From Phyllobacterium bourgognense (lineage in GTDB: Bacteria; Pseudomonadota; Alphaproteobacteria; Rhizobiales; Rhizobiaceae), in the NCBI RefSeq assembly GCF_003337575.1, contig NZ_QPJM01000002.1, positions 248,001 to 312,000 of the forward strand: a stretch of DNA of 64,000 nt, in the 5' to 3' direction. The notes under the pieces were generated by a model. The model was not told the DNA's origin, did no database searches, and saw only the letters and a program-made list of their open reading frames with translations. Shown in pieces: positions 45,023 to 54,804 of this stretch. The number at the start of each line of letters is the position of its first letter. Within the stretch, counting starts at the first letter, position 1. The position numbers and the translations under genes are program-made.

Positions 45023-45217
45023 CATGTGATGACGAAAGGATTGTTTGCCTTTCGATTGACTTCACCGGTCAAGGTAACTCATCGCCGATAATGGCCTTTC
45101 CTGTATTCAGGCGAGTTGCCAGATCATTCATGCCGTACTGATTCTGTCTTCTTTTTCACGGCATTCTCGTTTGCATTTTCTATTGAGGCTGGTGCGCATT
45201 CGCATCGGACAATCGTC

Positions 45218-47032
45218 ATGGCTTTATTTCGTAAAGACCTGCGCGGCGGCGCATTCCGCAGCGTTCTTGGATTCACCTGGTTACACTGGCAGCGACAGCC
45301 GGTGCGTATCGCCGTGATTGCGGGTGCAGTGTTGCTCTCGACACTGGCCGACGTGTTGACGCCGCTCTATTCGGGCCGACTGGTCGATGCTGTGGTCAAC
45401 GGTCACGCCACCGAGGCAGTCGTCTGGAACGCAGCAATCGCTGCTTTCTCGGCACTTCTTGCCTTGTCACTCGGTGCAATCGTCTTGAGGCACATCACCT
45501 TCATGCAGATCGTTGATCTGACATTGAACATGATGACGGAAATTGCCTCCGGTGCGTTCTACCGCATCCAGCGTTTCTCGACCGAGTGGCATGCCAACAG
45601 CTTTGCCGGCTCGACCGTACGCAAGGTAACACGCGGCATGTGGGCGCTGGACTTGTTGAACGATACGCTGTTGCTGGCGCTGTTTCCGTCGGTGATCATG
45701 TTGATTGGTTCAACCGCGCTGATGGCTTGGTACTGGCCATTGATGGGTGTGATCATCGGCATCGGATCGTTCCTGTTCGTTGCAGTCACCGCATCGCTGT
45801 CGCTCGGTTACGTTGCACCCATGGCAAGCCTCGCCAACCGCTGGGATACCAAGCTCGGCGGTTCGCTCGCCGACGCCGTCAGTTGCAACATGGTGGTCAA
45901 GGGTTTCGGTGCGGAAAGCCGTGAAGATGCACGTCTGGCGAAAGTCCTGACCAAATGGCAGGACCGTACGGCGCGCACCTGGATTCGTGGTACCTGGAAC
46001 GGCACGTCTCAAGGAACGATGCTGCTTGTGCTGCGGGCTGCGGTCATCGGTTTCGCATTGATCCTGTGGTCGAAGGGGCAGGCGAGTGCGGGTGATATCA
46101 CCTTCGTGCTTACCTCATTCTTTATCCTGCAGGGCTATTTGCGGGAAGTTGGCATGCACATCCGCAATTTGCAGCGTTCTGTCAATGACATGGAGGAGCT
46201 TGTTGACATCCAGAGTCAGCCGCTTGGTATTGAAGACCGGCCCGGCGCGAAGCCGATCCGGATCAGCAATGGCAAGATCGAGTTTGACAATGTGACGTTC
46301 CACTATGGCGCACATCGCCTGCCGCTTTATGACCGGTTTTCGGTGACGATCCGGGCAGGCGAACGTGTCGGTCTGGTTGGTCATTCGGGTTCGGGCAAGA
46401 CGACCTTCGTCAAGCTGATCCAGCGGTTGCATGATGTGAAGTCGGGCCGGATCCTGATCGATGGTCAGGATATTGCCGGGGTCACACAGGCTTCGCTGCG
46501 CCAGCAGATCGCTATCGTGCAACAGGAGCCAATCCTGTTTCACCGTTCGCTGGCGGAGAATATCGCCTATGCCCGGCCAGGTGCTTCCCAGTCGGAGATC
46601 GAAGAGGCTGCAAGGCAGGCCAGCGCGCATGACTTCATCACGGCGTTGCCGAAGGGGTACAGCACGCTGGTGGGCGAACGCGGCGTCAAGCTTTCAGGCG
46701 GCGAGCGCCAGAGAGTGGCCATTGCCCGGGCTTTCCTTGCGGATGCTCCGGTTCTCATTCTGGACGAGGCGACTTCCAGCCTCGATTCGGAATCCGAAGT
46801 GCTGATCCAGCAGGCGATGGAGCGGCTGATGCTGGGACGGACGACATTGGTGATCGCACACCGTCTGTCAACTGTGCGCTCGCTCGACCGGCTCCTGGTT
46901 TTCGAGCATGGCCGTATTGCCGAAGAGGGTAACCACGAGGCGTTGATCGGGCTCAATGGCGGCATTTATCGAGGCTTGTTCGAATTGCAGACGCTTGAGC
47001 TGACCAAGGGGCTTGTCTTGAGCGATGACTAA
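45218..47032 (+). CDS. ABC transporter, fused permease and ATPase (exporter type)
   Basis: A 604-residue half-transporter with six transmembrane helices (about residues 20-310) and a C-terminal ATPase. Walker [12 protein letters not shown] is near residue 388, the signature [17 protein letters not shown] near 490, and Walker [16 protein letters not shown] near 512. It functions as a dimer to export lipid, peptide or drug-like substrates. ATG 45218 ([11 protein letters not shown]) gives the usual N-terminus, but the frame is open for 34 more codons upstream. The ATPase sits with a strong hairpin downstream. Confidence 0.9.
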   Translation: MALFRKDLRGGAFRSVLGFTWLHWQRQPVRIAVIAGAVLLSTLADVLTPLYSGRLVDAVVNGHATEAVVWNAAIAAFSALLALSLGAIVLRHITFMQIVDLTLNMMTEIASGAFYRIQRFSTEWHANSFAGSTVRKVTRGMWALDLLNDTLLLALFPSVIMLIGSTALMAWYWPLMGVIIGIGSFLFVAVTASLSLGYVAPMASLANRWDTKLGGSLADAVSCNMVVKGFGAESREDARLAKVLTKWQDRTARTWIRGTWNGTSQGTMLLVLRAAVIGFALILWSKGQASAGDITFVLTSFFILQGYLREVGMHIRNLQRSVNDMEELVDIQSQPLGIEDRPGAKPIRISNGKIEFDNVTFHYGAHRLPLYDRFSVTIRAGERVGLVGHSGSGKTTFVKLIQRLHDVKSGRILIDGQDIAGVTQASLRQQIAIVQQEPILFHRSLAENIAYARPGASQSEIEEAARQASAHDFITALPKGYSTLVGERGVKLSGGERQRVAIARAFLADAPVLILDEATSSLDSESEVLIQQAMERLMLGRTTLVIAHRLSTVRSLDRLLVFEHGRIAEEGNHEALIGLNGGIYRGLFELQTLELTKGLVLSDD

Positions 47033-47033
47033 G

Positions 47034-47063
47034 ATATGGGCCGCGCGCAAACGCGGCCCATAT
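47034..47063. terminator. Perfect 12-bp hairpin between the ABC exporter gene and gltX
   Basis: ATATGGGCCGCG (47034-47045) and CGCGGCCCATAT (47052-47063) flank a 6-base loop directly after the exporter stop codon. No U-run follows, so it may stop transcription only partly or protect the mRNA end. Confidence 0.6.
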
Positions 47064-47097
47064 TGCCATTGCAGGCTCTATCCGATATGCCGCAAGC

Positions 47098-48471
47098 ATG
47101 ACCATTACCGTCCGTTTTGCACCATCTCCGACCGGCTATATTCACATTGGCAATACGCGTATTGCCTTGTTCAACTGGCTATTCGCCCACAAGAACAATG
47201 GCCAATTCATCCTGCGCTTTGACGATACGGATACTGTTCGTTCCAAGACGGAATATGCCGAGGCGACGATCGCGGACTTGGACTGGCTGGGTATCAAACC
47301 GGTGCGCGTCGAATACCAGTCGAAGCGTATCCCGATCTATGATGCTGCGGCCGAAAAGCTCAAGGCAGCGGGCCTGCTTTATCCCTGTTACGAGACTGCC
47401 GAGGAACTCGAACGCAAGCGCAAGCTGCGCCTGGCGCGGCGCCTCCCACCAATCTATGGGCGTGACGCCCTGAAGCTGACGCCAGCCGACAGGCAAAAGC
47501 TTGAGGCGGAAGGGCGCCGGCCGCATTGGCGCTTCCTGCTGCCAAACTTCAAGGACGATCCGTTTTCAGTAGCAAGGACTGAAGTTCACTGGAACGATCT
47601 TGTGCGAGACAGGGAAACGGTTGATCTTGCCTCGCTCTCCGATCCTGTTCTGGTCCGGGAAGATGGCACCTACCTCTACACGTTCACTTCGGTCGTTGAC
47701 GACATCGACATGGACATCTCCCATATCATCCGCGGCAACGACCACATTACCAATAGTGGCGTGCAGATTTCGATCATCGAGGCTCTTGGTGCCAAGGTTC
47801 CCGAACTTGGTCACATCAATCTCCTGACAACGGCGTCGGGAGAGGGGATTTCCAAGCGCACCGGCGCGCTGTCTATCGGCAGTTTGCGGCGTGACGGCTA
47901 TGAACCGATGGCTGTGGCCAGTCTTGCCGTGTTGATTGGAACGTCGGAAAATGTGACTGCCGTACCGGACATGGCCACGCTGGCCGATATTTTCGATCCG
48001 GCGGCAACCTCCAAATCGGCTTCGAAGTTCGATCCGGCTGAACTGGATGCGCTCAACCGCGCGCTGATCCACGCAATGCCCTATGCGCAAGCAAAGGATC
48101 GCCTCGTAGCACTTGGTATCGAGGGCAACCGGGCCGAAGAATTCTGGCTCGCAGTTCGGGGCAATCTTTCGCGCATTTCGGATGTGATCAGTTGGTGGAC
48201 GATTATCAAGGACGGTCCCGCCACGGAGGAACAGCTTGCCGAAGAGGACCGCGAATTCGTTCGCACTGCTTTCGATCTTTTGCCGCCTGAACCCTGGAAC
48301 CGCGAGACCTGGAAGCTGTGGACCGATGCGGTGAAAGCCCAGAGCGGACGCAAGGGCAAGCCGCTGTTCATGCCCCTACGTATCGCACTTACTGGGCTGT
48401 CTTCTGGTCCGGAGCTCGCAGATTTATTGCCCCTTCTTGGTCGGGAAGGAACGTTGGCCCGACGACCCTGA
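47098..48471 (+). CDS. gltX: Glutamate--tRNA ligase
   Basis: A 457-residue class I aminoacyl-tRNA synthetase. The HIGH motif appears as HIGN in [15 protein letters not shown] (residues 8-22) and the KMSKS motif as [11 protein letters not shown] near 250. Alphaproteobacteria usually carry two GluRS paralogues with different tRNA preference, one charging tRNA-Gln for later amidation; which one this is cannot be told here. Its last 83 bases overlap the 3' end of the convergent DUF2865 gene. Confidence 0.93.
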   Translation: MTITVRFAPSPTGYIHIGNTRIALFNWLFAHKNNGQFILRFDDTDTVRSKTEYAEATIADLDWLGIKPVRVEYQSKRIPIYDAAAEKLKAAGLLYPCYETAEELERKRKLRLARRLPPIYGRDALKLTPADRQKLEAEGRRPHWRFLLPNFKDDPFSVARTEVHWNDLVRDRETVDLASLSDPVLVREDGTYLYTFTSVVDDIDMDISHIIRGNDHITNSGVQISIIEALGAKVPELGHINLLTTASGEGISKRTGALSIGSLRRDGYEPMAVASLAVLIGTSENVTAVPDMATLADIFDPAATSKSASKFDPAELDALNRALIHAMPYAQAKDRLVALGIEGNRAEEFWLAVRGNLSRISDVISWWTIIKDGPATEEQLAEEDREFVRTAFDLLPPEPWNRETWKLWTDAVKAQSGRKGKPLFMPLRIALTGLSSGPELADLLPLLGREGTLARRP

Positions 48472-49336
48472 CCTTGCGGTTCGGATCGATCGGCTTGTCG
48501 TCGGTAAGCGGCTGCGGCAGTGGTGTTTCTGTGGTCGTTGCGGGTTCACCCAGCTGAATAATCGACGAGGGATTTTCGGTCGATTGAGCTGCGGGCACTT
48601 TCGGCTCGACGGTTGTTTCAACAGGCTTCGCCGGTTCGACAACCTTGGCTGGTTCTCCGGGCTTTCCTATGGCCGGTGTTGCTGCCGCTGGATTGCCCAA
48701 GGTGGTGAAATTTCCGGCCGATCTCTGGCAGCCGCATTGCGGCGTTCCATTGGCTCCTACCTTCCTGAACTTGAAGGCATTCGGCATGTCCTTGTAATCT
48801 TCGCCGCTTAACGAGGTCATCCTTTCAGGATTTGGATTGTCTGTGGGCTGATAGTACAGCTTCGCGCCGGGACACTGGGACTGGCACTGCGCCTGATCGC
48901 GTGAGAAATTCTCCGCGCCGGTTTCATACGAGAGCGGGAAGTAGTAGCCGTCACATGCGCGCACGCAAAGTGTCTGGTACCGGCCGCCATAGACCGGCGC
49001 CGTACTCATCTCCGGCTCGACGGGTTCCTGCTCCTTACCCAGAACCTCATAAGACTGCGAGCCCGCCGTGCCCGGTTCCTGCTCATCATAGACGCGGTCG
49101 TCCACGGCAGAACAATTATTGGCATCGAGCGCGGCCTCGACGCGGTCACGCCGCAAACTGAGTTCGAAGTCATCGACATCGGCGTTGCGGTTGAGCTCGT
49201 CGAGCCGGTGCAGCATGCGCGCGCAAATATCTGAATTTGCATAAGAAAACTGCGTCGCCGCCAGGACGGCGGTCGCTGCTATAAAGGCGATCTGAAATGT
49301 CCGGTACATGCGGCGGCCCAAGATTGTCATGCGCAT
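48389..49336 (-). CDS. DUF2865 secreted cysteine-rich protein
   Basis: A protein of about 315 residues with an N-terminal signal peptide ([15 protein letters not shown], ending near SYANS). The DUF2865 core is seen as [19 protein letters not shown] followed by [14 protein letters not shown] and PQCGCQRS, i.e. paired cysteines suited to disulfides in the periplasm. The C-terminal part is Pro/Thr/Glu-rich, low complexity. The start is uncertain (ATG 49336, 49330 or 49309) because no ribosome site is clear. The tail overlaps gltX by 83 bases on the opposite strand. Function unknown. Confidence 0.82.
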   Translation of the reverse strand: MRMTILGRRMYRTFQIAFIAATAVLAATQFSYANSDICARMLHRLDELNRNADVDDFELSLRRDRVEAALDANNCSAVDDRVYDEQEPGTAGSQSYEVLGKEQEPVEPEMSTAPVYGGRYQTLCVRACDGYYFPLSYETGAENFSRDQAQCQSQCPGAKLYYQPTDNPNPERMTSLSGEDYKDMPNAFKFRKVGANGTPQCGCQRSAGNFTTLGNPAAATPAIGKPGEPAKVVEPAKPVETTVEPKVPAAQSTENPSSIIQLGEPATTTETPLPQPLTDDKPIDPNRKVRVVGPTFLPDQEGAINLRAPDQKTAQ

Positions 49337-49399
49337 TCGAGGCGAGTGAATGCGCACGAACCAGCCACGGCCATGCGGCAGCAATAAGACACCCGCCTG

Positions 49400-51697
49400 T
49401 TAATCAACGCGTTGTGATGCTTCCACCACCGCCAGTGCCGTCATGTTGACGATACCGCGCGATGTCACAGACGGCGTCAGGATATGTGCGGGCTTGGATG
49501 CACCGAGCAGGATAGGGCCGACATGCAAGGCATCGGTGACGGATTTGACGACATTGAGGGTGATATTCGCCGCGTCGAGATTAGGGAAGACCAGCAGATT
49601 GGCTTCGTCGCTCAGCCGCGAATGCGGAAGTACGCGCTCGCGCAGGATCGCCGAAAGGGCAGAATCGCCATGCATTTCGCCATCCTGCTCCAGATCAGGC
49701 GCCTTGACGCGCAGAATTTCCGATGCTGTTCGCATCTTTGCCGCACTTTCAGAGTCGCGTGAGCCGAAATTGGAATGCGAGAGCAAGGCTGCCTTGGGCT
49801 CGATGCCGAAGCGGCGGATTTCGTTAGCGGCAAGAACCGTTTTTTCAGCGATTTCCTCGGCAGTCGGATCGATACTGACATAGGTGTCGGTCAGGAACAG
49901 CACACCGCGTTGCGATATCAGCAGGCTCAGCGCGGAGAAATTGCGTATGCCTTCCAGTTTTCCGATAATCTGGTCGACATTACGCAGGTGCCGCTCGAAA
50001 CGTCCCTCAAGACCACAGATCATTGCGTCGGCTTCGCCGCGAACGATAGCAAGTGCCGCGATGACGGTGCCACTGGCGCGAACCATGGTGCGAGCGACTT
50101 CCGGTGTTGTGCCCCGCCGTCCTGTGAGATTGAGCAGCAGATCCACGTAATCGCGATAACGCGGATCGTCCTCGGGATTGATGACATCGAAATCGGTGCC
50201 GATCTTGATCTTCAGCCCATAGCGCTGCAGACGCGTCTCTATGACCTGCGGGCGTCCAATCAGGGTCGGGATGGCAATGCCTTCTTCCAGCACAACCTGG
50301 GCTGCGCGCAAGACCCGTTCATCCTCGCCATCTGCGTAGATGACGCGCTTTTTCTCCGCCGTTTTTGCCGCGGTGAAGATCGGCTTCATGATCAGGCCGG
50401 AGCGGAAGACGAAGCGGTTCAACCGGTCGAGATAAGCATCGAAATCCTCGATCGGACGTTCGGCAACGCCGGTGTCCATCGCGGCTTTGGCGACCGCCGG
50501 TGCGATCCGCAGAATGAGGCGCTGATCAAACGGGGAGGGGATGAGGTAATTCGGTCCGAAGGTCGGTGTCTCGCCGGAATAGGCGCGGGCGGCAACGTCC
50601 GATGGCTCTTCGCGAGCCAGCGCAGCAATAGCCTGTACTGCCGCCATCTTCATTTCCTCGTTGATCGCCCGCGCACCGCAATCGAGTGCGCCGCGGAAGA
50701 TGAAGGGGAAGCAGAGGACGTTGTTGACCTGGTTGGGAAAGTCCGAACGGCCGGTGCAAATCATCGCATCGGCACGCGCCGCGCGCGCCTCATCCGGCAT
50801 GATCTCCGGGTTGGGATTGGCCAAGGCCATGATCAGCGGGTTCGGTGCCATCTGCTTCAACAGTTCGGGCTTGAGCACACCGGCGGCCGAAAGGCCGAGA
50901 AAGACGTCAGCTCCGCCGATGACATCCGCGAGAACCCGCGCATCGGTTTTCTGCACGTAGACCGATTTCCAGCGGTCCATGAGTGTGTTGCGGCCCTCAT
51001 AGACGACGCCATCGATGTCGCAGACCCAGATGTTCTTGCGATCAACGCCGAGCTTCACCAGGAGATTCAGGCAAGCGATTGCCGCCGCGCCGGCCCCGGA
51101 AGCAACGATCTTGATCTTGGAGAGCTCTTTTCCGGCAAGTTCCATGCCGTTGAGAATAGCCGCCGCCACGATGATGGCAGTTCCGTGCTGGTCGTCATGG
51201 AACACCGGAATGTTCATTTTGGCGCGAAGTTGTTCCTCAACTTCAAAACATTCCGGCGACTTGATGTCTTCGAGATTGATGCCGCCGAAAGTCGGCTCCA
51301 GCGCCGCTACAACGTCGACGATCTTGCTGATCTCCTGTGCATCGATTTCGATGTCGAAAACATCGATATTGGCGAATTTCTTGAAGAGGACAGCCTTGCC
51401 TTCCATCACGGGCTTGGACGCGAGCGGGCCGATATTGCCGAGGCCGAGGACAGCGGTGCCGTTGGAGATGACTGCGACGAGATTGGCGCGGCTGGTATAG
51501 TCGGCGGCCGTTGCAGGATTCTCGTGAATCGCGAGGCACGGCGCAGCGACACCGGGAGAATAGGCAAGGGCAAGATCCCGCTGATTTCCAAGCGGCTTCG
51601 TCGCCTGGATTTCCAGCTTACCCGGCTGAGGAAAGCGATGATAGAACAGCGCGCTTTCTTCTAGATCAGAGTTGCTGGGCGTTTGGTCGTTGGCCAT
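49400..51697 (-). CDS. maeB: NADP-dependent malic enzyme with phosphotransacetylase-like C-terminus
   Basis: A 765-residue enzyme that decarboxylates malate to pyruvate, yielding NADPH. The malic domain has [11 protein letters not shown] near residue 45, the metal site [11 protein letters not shown] near 160, and the nucleotide-binding [16 protein letters not shown] near 195. The C-terminal third (about residues 440-765) is a PTA-like domain, which in this multimodular class is thought to be regulatory (acetyl-CoA) rather than catalytic. GAGGA precedes the ATG at 51697; the frame extends upstream without support. A long antisense frame here is a shadow. Confidence 0.93.
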   Translation of the reverse strand: MANDQTPSNSDLEESALFYHRFPQPGKLEIQATKPLGNQRDLALAYSPGVAAPCLAIHENPATAADYTSRANLVAVISNGTAVLGLGNIGPLASKPVMEGKAVLFKKFANIDVFDIEIDAQEISKIVDVVAALEPTFGGINLEDIKSPECFEVEEQLRAKMNIPVFHDDQHGTAIIVAAAILNGMELAGKELSKIKIVASGAGAAAIACLNLLVKLGVDRKNIWVCDIDGVVYEGRNTLMDRWKSVYVQKTDARVLADVIGGADVFLGLSAAGVLKPELLKQMAPNPLIMALANPNPEIMPDEARAARADAMICTGRSDFPNQVNNVLCFPFIFRGALDCGARAINEEMKMAAVQAIAALAREEPSDVAARAYSGETPTFGPNYLIPSPFDQRLILRIAPAVAKAAMDTGVAERPIEDFDAYLDRLNRFVFRSGLIMKPIFTAAKTAEKKRVIYADGEDERVLRAAQVVLEEGIAIPTLIGRPQVIETRLQRYGLKIKIGTDFDVINPEDDPRYRDYVDLLLNLTGRRGTTPEVARTMVRASGTVIAALAIVRGEADAMICGLEGRFERHLRNVDQIIGKLEGIRNFSALSLLISQRGVLFLTDTYVSIDPTAEEIAEKTVLAANEIRRFGIEPKAALLSHSNFGSRDSESAAKMRTASEILRVKAPDLEQDGEMHGDSALSAILRERVLPHSRLSDEANLLVFPNLDAANITLNVVKSVTDALHVGPILLGASKPAHILTPSVTSRGIVNMTALAVVEASQRVD

Positions 51698-51839
51698 TGA
51701 CGATGTCCTCCGGGATTTGGCTCGCGCGTTTATACACTGGCGATTCAAGTTTTCCAGCACGCTAAAATCTCATCCAGAGGCATAACGGAACGCGATTTCG
51801 TTACAAGTGCCTATCTTGCAGAACACGCATTTTTCCGTG

Positions 51840-51857
51840 CCGTCATAAGACTGTTGC
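51840..51857 (+). promoter_or_regulatory. Possible Pho box upstream of the metallophosphoesterase gene
   Basis: CCGTCAT, AAGA, CTGTTGC gives two half-sites with the 4-base spacing and 11-base period of a PhoB box (consensus CTGTCAT repeats). The first half has one mismatch and the second three. It lies 62 bases before the ATG. The match is moderate, but a phosphate-controlled function is independently plausible for the two genes downstream. Confidence 0.4.
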
Positions 51858-51919
51858 ATGAATCAGGTTTGTGTCAGCGCAAATGGACGCGCCTTTGCGT
51901 CAGCTGAACGGAGATCAGC

Positions 51920-52741
51920 ATGGTCGAGATCGAGGCCCGTAAATTCCGCACGCTTTTCCTGTCCGATGTGCATCTCGGCTCGAAAGGTGCGAAGGCCAGT
52001 TTTCTGCTGGATTTTCTGAAATACCACGATGCCGATACGATATTTCTGGTCGGTGATATCGTTGATGGCTGGCGCCTGCGCCGCAACTGGCATTGGCCGC
52101 AAGAGCATAATGACATCGTGCAGAAGCTCCTGCGCAAGAGCCGGAAGGGCGCACGTATTCTTTATATCGCTGGAAATCATGACGAGTTCTTGCGCGATTT
52201 CCAGGGAACGCACTTCGGCGGGATCGAAGTCATGGACCGGATCATGCATGAAACCGCGGACGGCCGGAAATTCCTCGTCATCCATGGCGACCAGTTCGAT
52301 GTGGTCGTGCGCAACGCTCGTCACATCGCCTATCTCGGCGATTGGGCCTATGACGCTGCGCTTGCGATCAACACGATCATGAACAAGGTACGGCGCATGC
52401 TTGGCCTGCGTTACTGGTCGTTTTCGGCTTGGGCAAAGTTCCGCGTCAAGAAGGCAGTGAACTTCATTGGTTCGTTCCAGACGGTGGTTTCGGACGAGGC
52501 ACGCCGTATTGGTGCGGACGGCGTGATCTGCGGCCATATCCACCACGCAACGATCGAGCAGATCGACGGCATCGAATACATCAATACCGGCGATTGGGTG
52601 GAAAGCTGCACGGCCATCGTCGAGCACTTCGATGGTCGAATGGAACTTCTGTCATGGACGCATCTGATCGGCGAACAGGCCGGCTTCGCACCTGTCGTCC
52701 GGCTGGATGACAAGCGCCCAAAGGCGGCGAATGCAGCCTGA
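51920..52741 (+). CDS. Calcineurin-like metallophosphoesterase, LpxH/PlcP-like
   Basis: A 273-residue enzyme with the full dimetal pattern: SDVHLGS (Asp16, His18), VGDIVDGW (Asp46), AGNHDE (Asn86-His87-Asp88), IHGDQFD (His122) and CGHIHHA (His206, His208). It is often annotated as UDP-2,3-diacylglucosamine hydrolase, but Hyphomicrobiales normally use LpxI for that step. The family also contains PlcP, the phospholipase C that releases head groups from membrane phospholipids under phosphate limitation. It overlaps a GT4 glycosyltransferase gene by 11 bases, the arrangement known for plcP-agt, and a possible Pho box lies upstream. I therefore favour PlcP. GGAG precedes the ATG. Confidence 0.85.
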   Translation: MVEIEARKFRTLFLSDVHLGSKGAKASFLLDFLKYHDADTIFLVGDIVDGWRLRRNWHWPQEHNDIVQKLLRKSRKGARILYIAGNHDEFLRDFQGTHFGGIEVMDRIMHETADGRKFLVIHGDQFDVVVRNARHIAYLGDWAYDAALAINTIMNKVRRMLGLRYWSFSAWAKFRVKKAVNFIGSFQTVVSDEARRIGADGVICGHIHHATIEQIDGIEYINTGDWVESCTAIVEHFDGRMELLSWTHLIGEQAGFAPVVRLDDKRPKAANAA

Positions 52742-53807
52742 GGGTCAAGCGAAGCGCCTGGTCATCGTCTCGGACGCTTGGCACCCGCAAGTCAATGGCG
52801 TGGTTCGTACGCTGACCAAGCTGCGCGAGCAAATGGAAGCGCGCGGCTTTGAAGTAACGATCATCTCGCCTGCCGATTATCGTTCTGCGCCTTGCCCGAC
52901 CTATCCGGAAATCCGCTTAGCGTTGACGCATCCCCTTGCCATCAGAGCGCGCATCGAAGCGCTGCAGCCGGCTTATGTGCATATCGCGACCGAAGGTCCA
53001 CTCGGCATCATGGCACGGCGCGCTTGCCTGAAGAATAATTGGCGATTTACCACCAGCTTCCATACGCGTTTTCCCGAATACCTGCGCGAGCGGCTGCCTG
53101 TGCCTCTGTCATGGTCCTATAGTTTCCTGCGGCGTTTCCATAATGCAGCCGAACATTGCCTGGTCCCGACACAATCGATCCATGACGAACTGGCCGAACG
53201 CGGCTTTGCGACGCTGAAAGTGTGGACGCGCGGCGTTGACCGAGAGCTCTTCCGGCCGCAACCCGACGTCGATCTCAAGCTGCCCCGACCTGTCTTTCTC
53301 TGCGTCGGCCGTGTCGCGCCTGAAAAGAACCTTGAATCCTTCCTGTCTCTCGATCTGCCGGGCACCAAACTTATCGTCGGCGACGGTCCGGATCTGCATG
53401 AACTGAGGCGGAAATATCCCAATACGGTGTTTGCCGGGAAGAAAGAAGGGGAAACCCTTGCTCGTTACTATGCGGGATCGGACGTCTTCGTCTTTCCGAG
53501 CCGCACGGATACGTTCGGTCTTGTCCTGCTCGAGGCCATAGCCTGCGGCCTCCCTGTTGCAGGTTATCCCGTACCGGGCCCCAAGGATGTCGTCGGCGCG
53601 TCAGGTGCTGGCGTTCTTTCGGATAATCTGCAGAAGGCCGCGTTGGGTGCGCTGGAAATGGGCCGGGTCGATCCGGACGTCAGACTCAAAGGCTTCAGCT
53701 GGGAAGCCTGCGCCGACATATTCGAGAGCGTGCTGACGACGATTGGCAGTGCGAAAGTACTGAAATCGCGCAAGGTAAAATCCGACCGGGTGATTCCGGC
53801 ACCTTAG
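52731..53807 (+). CDS. GT4 family glycosyltransferase, Agt-like (glycolipid synthesis)
   Basis: A 358-residue GT-B glycosyltransferase. The N-terminal domain begins RLVIVSDAWHPQVNGVVRTL; donor-domain motifs are FLCVGRVAPEKNLESFLSLD near residue 190 and FVFPSRTDTFGLVLLEAIAC near 255, a GT4 signature with Asp in place of the first Glu of EX7E. The ATG at 52731 lies within the end of the phosphoesterase gene, so the two are coupled. In the plcP-agt model it glycosylates diacylglycerol freed by PlcP, giving phosphorus-free glycolipids. Another sugar acceptor is possible. Confidence 0.85.
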   Translation: MQPEGQAKRLVIVSDAWHPQVNGVVRTLTKLREQMEARGFEVTIISPADYRSAPCPTYPEIRLALTHPLAIRARIEALQPAYVHIATEGPLGIMARRACLKNNWRFTTSFHTRFPEYLRERLPVPLSWSYSFLRRFHNAAEHCLVPTQSIHDELAERGFATLKVWTRGVDRELFRPQPDVDLKLPRPVFLCVGRVAPEKNLESFLSLDLPGTKLIVGDGPDLHELRRKYPNTVFAGKKEGETLARYYAGSDVFVFPSRTDTFGLVLLEAIACGLPVAGYPVPGPKDVVGASGAGVLSDNLQKAALGALEMGRVDPDVRLKGFSWEACADIFESVLTTIGSAKVLKSRKVKSDRVIPAP

Positions 53808-53826
53808 TGTCGCTCTTGGCTGGCAT

Positions 53827-54621
53827 CTAGGTCCGCACTACAGCTGTTCCAGCCAATCTATCGTAGATTGGGTCCTGTTTATTGGCGACCGATATGACGA
53901 TCCACAGAAGCCAGACCGCTTCAATCAAGCCTCCAAAGATCATCAGTGAGAACAAGCTACGGTTAGTGAGAGAGGTCAAGTCAGCGCCGGCGAGATATTT
54001 GAAGAACATCACTGACGCAATTATTATCATAGGTATCATACCGATTAGCATCGCCAACTGCCGGAGAAATGCCTTTCGCAATGGAATGCCTGTTGAGGCC
54101 TGGGCGTCGATATCGATCGTTCGAATGTTGAGCGCCCGTTTTCCCAGAGTGCGACCAAGACGACTATCCATGAAAATCAGATAAGCAAATAAAAGAAGTA
54201 TCGCAATCCAGTCTGTTGTGAAAGCTCGGTTCGGACGTCCATCGGCGCCAAGAGTATAGTCCTGGTAGATACTAGTCGTCACCGAACCGTCTTGATTGAC
54301 CTCCGCTACTCGCAACGAGTGCGACGTGTCAAAACCCAATAATGATGTCTGGCATTCAACTATCGAGTTAAATCCTGGAGGCGGTGCGGGTTCGAGTCCC
54401 GTGGGCAATTCGCCGATAGAGACGCAGGAGGTTGAGTTTATGCCGAAGGAACCCTGCACAGCGCCGTTGGTTTGGGCAAAAAGGACTATGAGAAGGATTT
54501 GCAATGGTAGAGAAACAACAATTATATCAATGAAAAGCGCTAGTACGCGCCGCCAAAAACCAGCACGCTGCACAGTTTCCCAAAAGCCCACTTGTGCCGC
54601 AGCACTATCGCTGTTCACCAT
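53827..54621 (-). CDS. RDD family membrane protein
   Basis: A 264-residue RDD protein. The first helix follows the typical GFWRRVLALFIDIIVVSLPL, but a long loop of roughly 90 residues separates it from helix two; it contains paired Cys (NSTSCVSIGE and VECQTS), which suggests a periplasmic disulfide. RLGRTLGKRALNIRT follows, then two more helices and a C-terminal DPIYDRLAGTAVVRT. A/T content is higher than in neighbours. GGGGGATT lies before the ATG at 54621. The function is unknown; some RDD proteins affect ion exchange. Confidence 0.85.
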   Translation of the reverse strand: MVNSDSAAAQVGFWETVQRAGFWRRVLALFIDIIVVSLPLQILLIVLFAQTNGAVQGSFGINSTSCVSIGELPTGLEPAPPPGFNSIVECQTSLLGFDTSHSLRVAEVNQDGSVTTSIYQDYTLGADGRPNRAFTTDWIAILLLFAYLIFMDSRLGRTLGKRALNIRTIDIDAQASTGIPLRKAFLRQLAMLIGMIPMIIIASVMFFKYLAGADLTSLTNRSLFSLMIFGGLIEAVWLLWIVISVANKQDPIYDRLAGTAVVRT

Positions 54622-54804
54622 TGCGAATCCCCCATTTGATAATCCCCGTTGCGACTCATATGGGCTTTGCTGAAGAACGCAATCGGGTAACAACAACAAA
54701 AAACCTTTGCGTTTCTAGGCGCTTGGCGAATTTCGTGATAGTTGCGAATCTCAGGCAATGCAGGGTTGCGATTCCACCTGAACCGATCTTCCGAAAGTCT
54801 CTCC

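Noticed and set aside
44914-45141. 75-codon frame between nadE and the ABC exporter gene
   Set aside because: No ribosome site at its start and no family pattern; the short internal frame with GGGAGG is the better candidate for translation.
49775-51664. A 629-codon plus-strand open frame opposite the malic enzyme gene
   Set aside because: It is an antisense shadow of a well-supported gene in high-G+C DNA, lacks a ribosome site, and its translation resembles no family and shows no domain-like pattern.
54386-54402. A tRNA T-arm-like stretch (GGTTCGAGTCCCG)
   Set aside because: It can form the T stem and loop, but no matching acceptor, D or anticodon arms are found upstream at tRNA distance, and it lies inside the RDD coding sequence.
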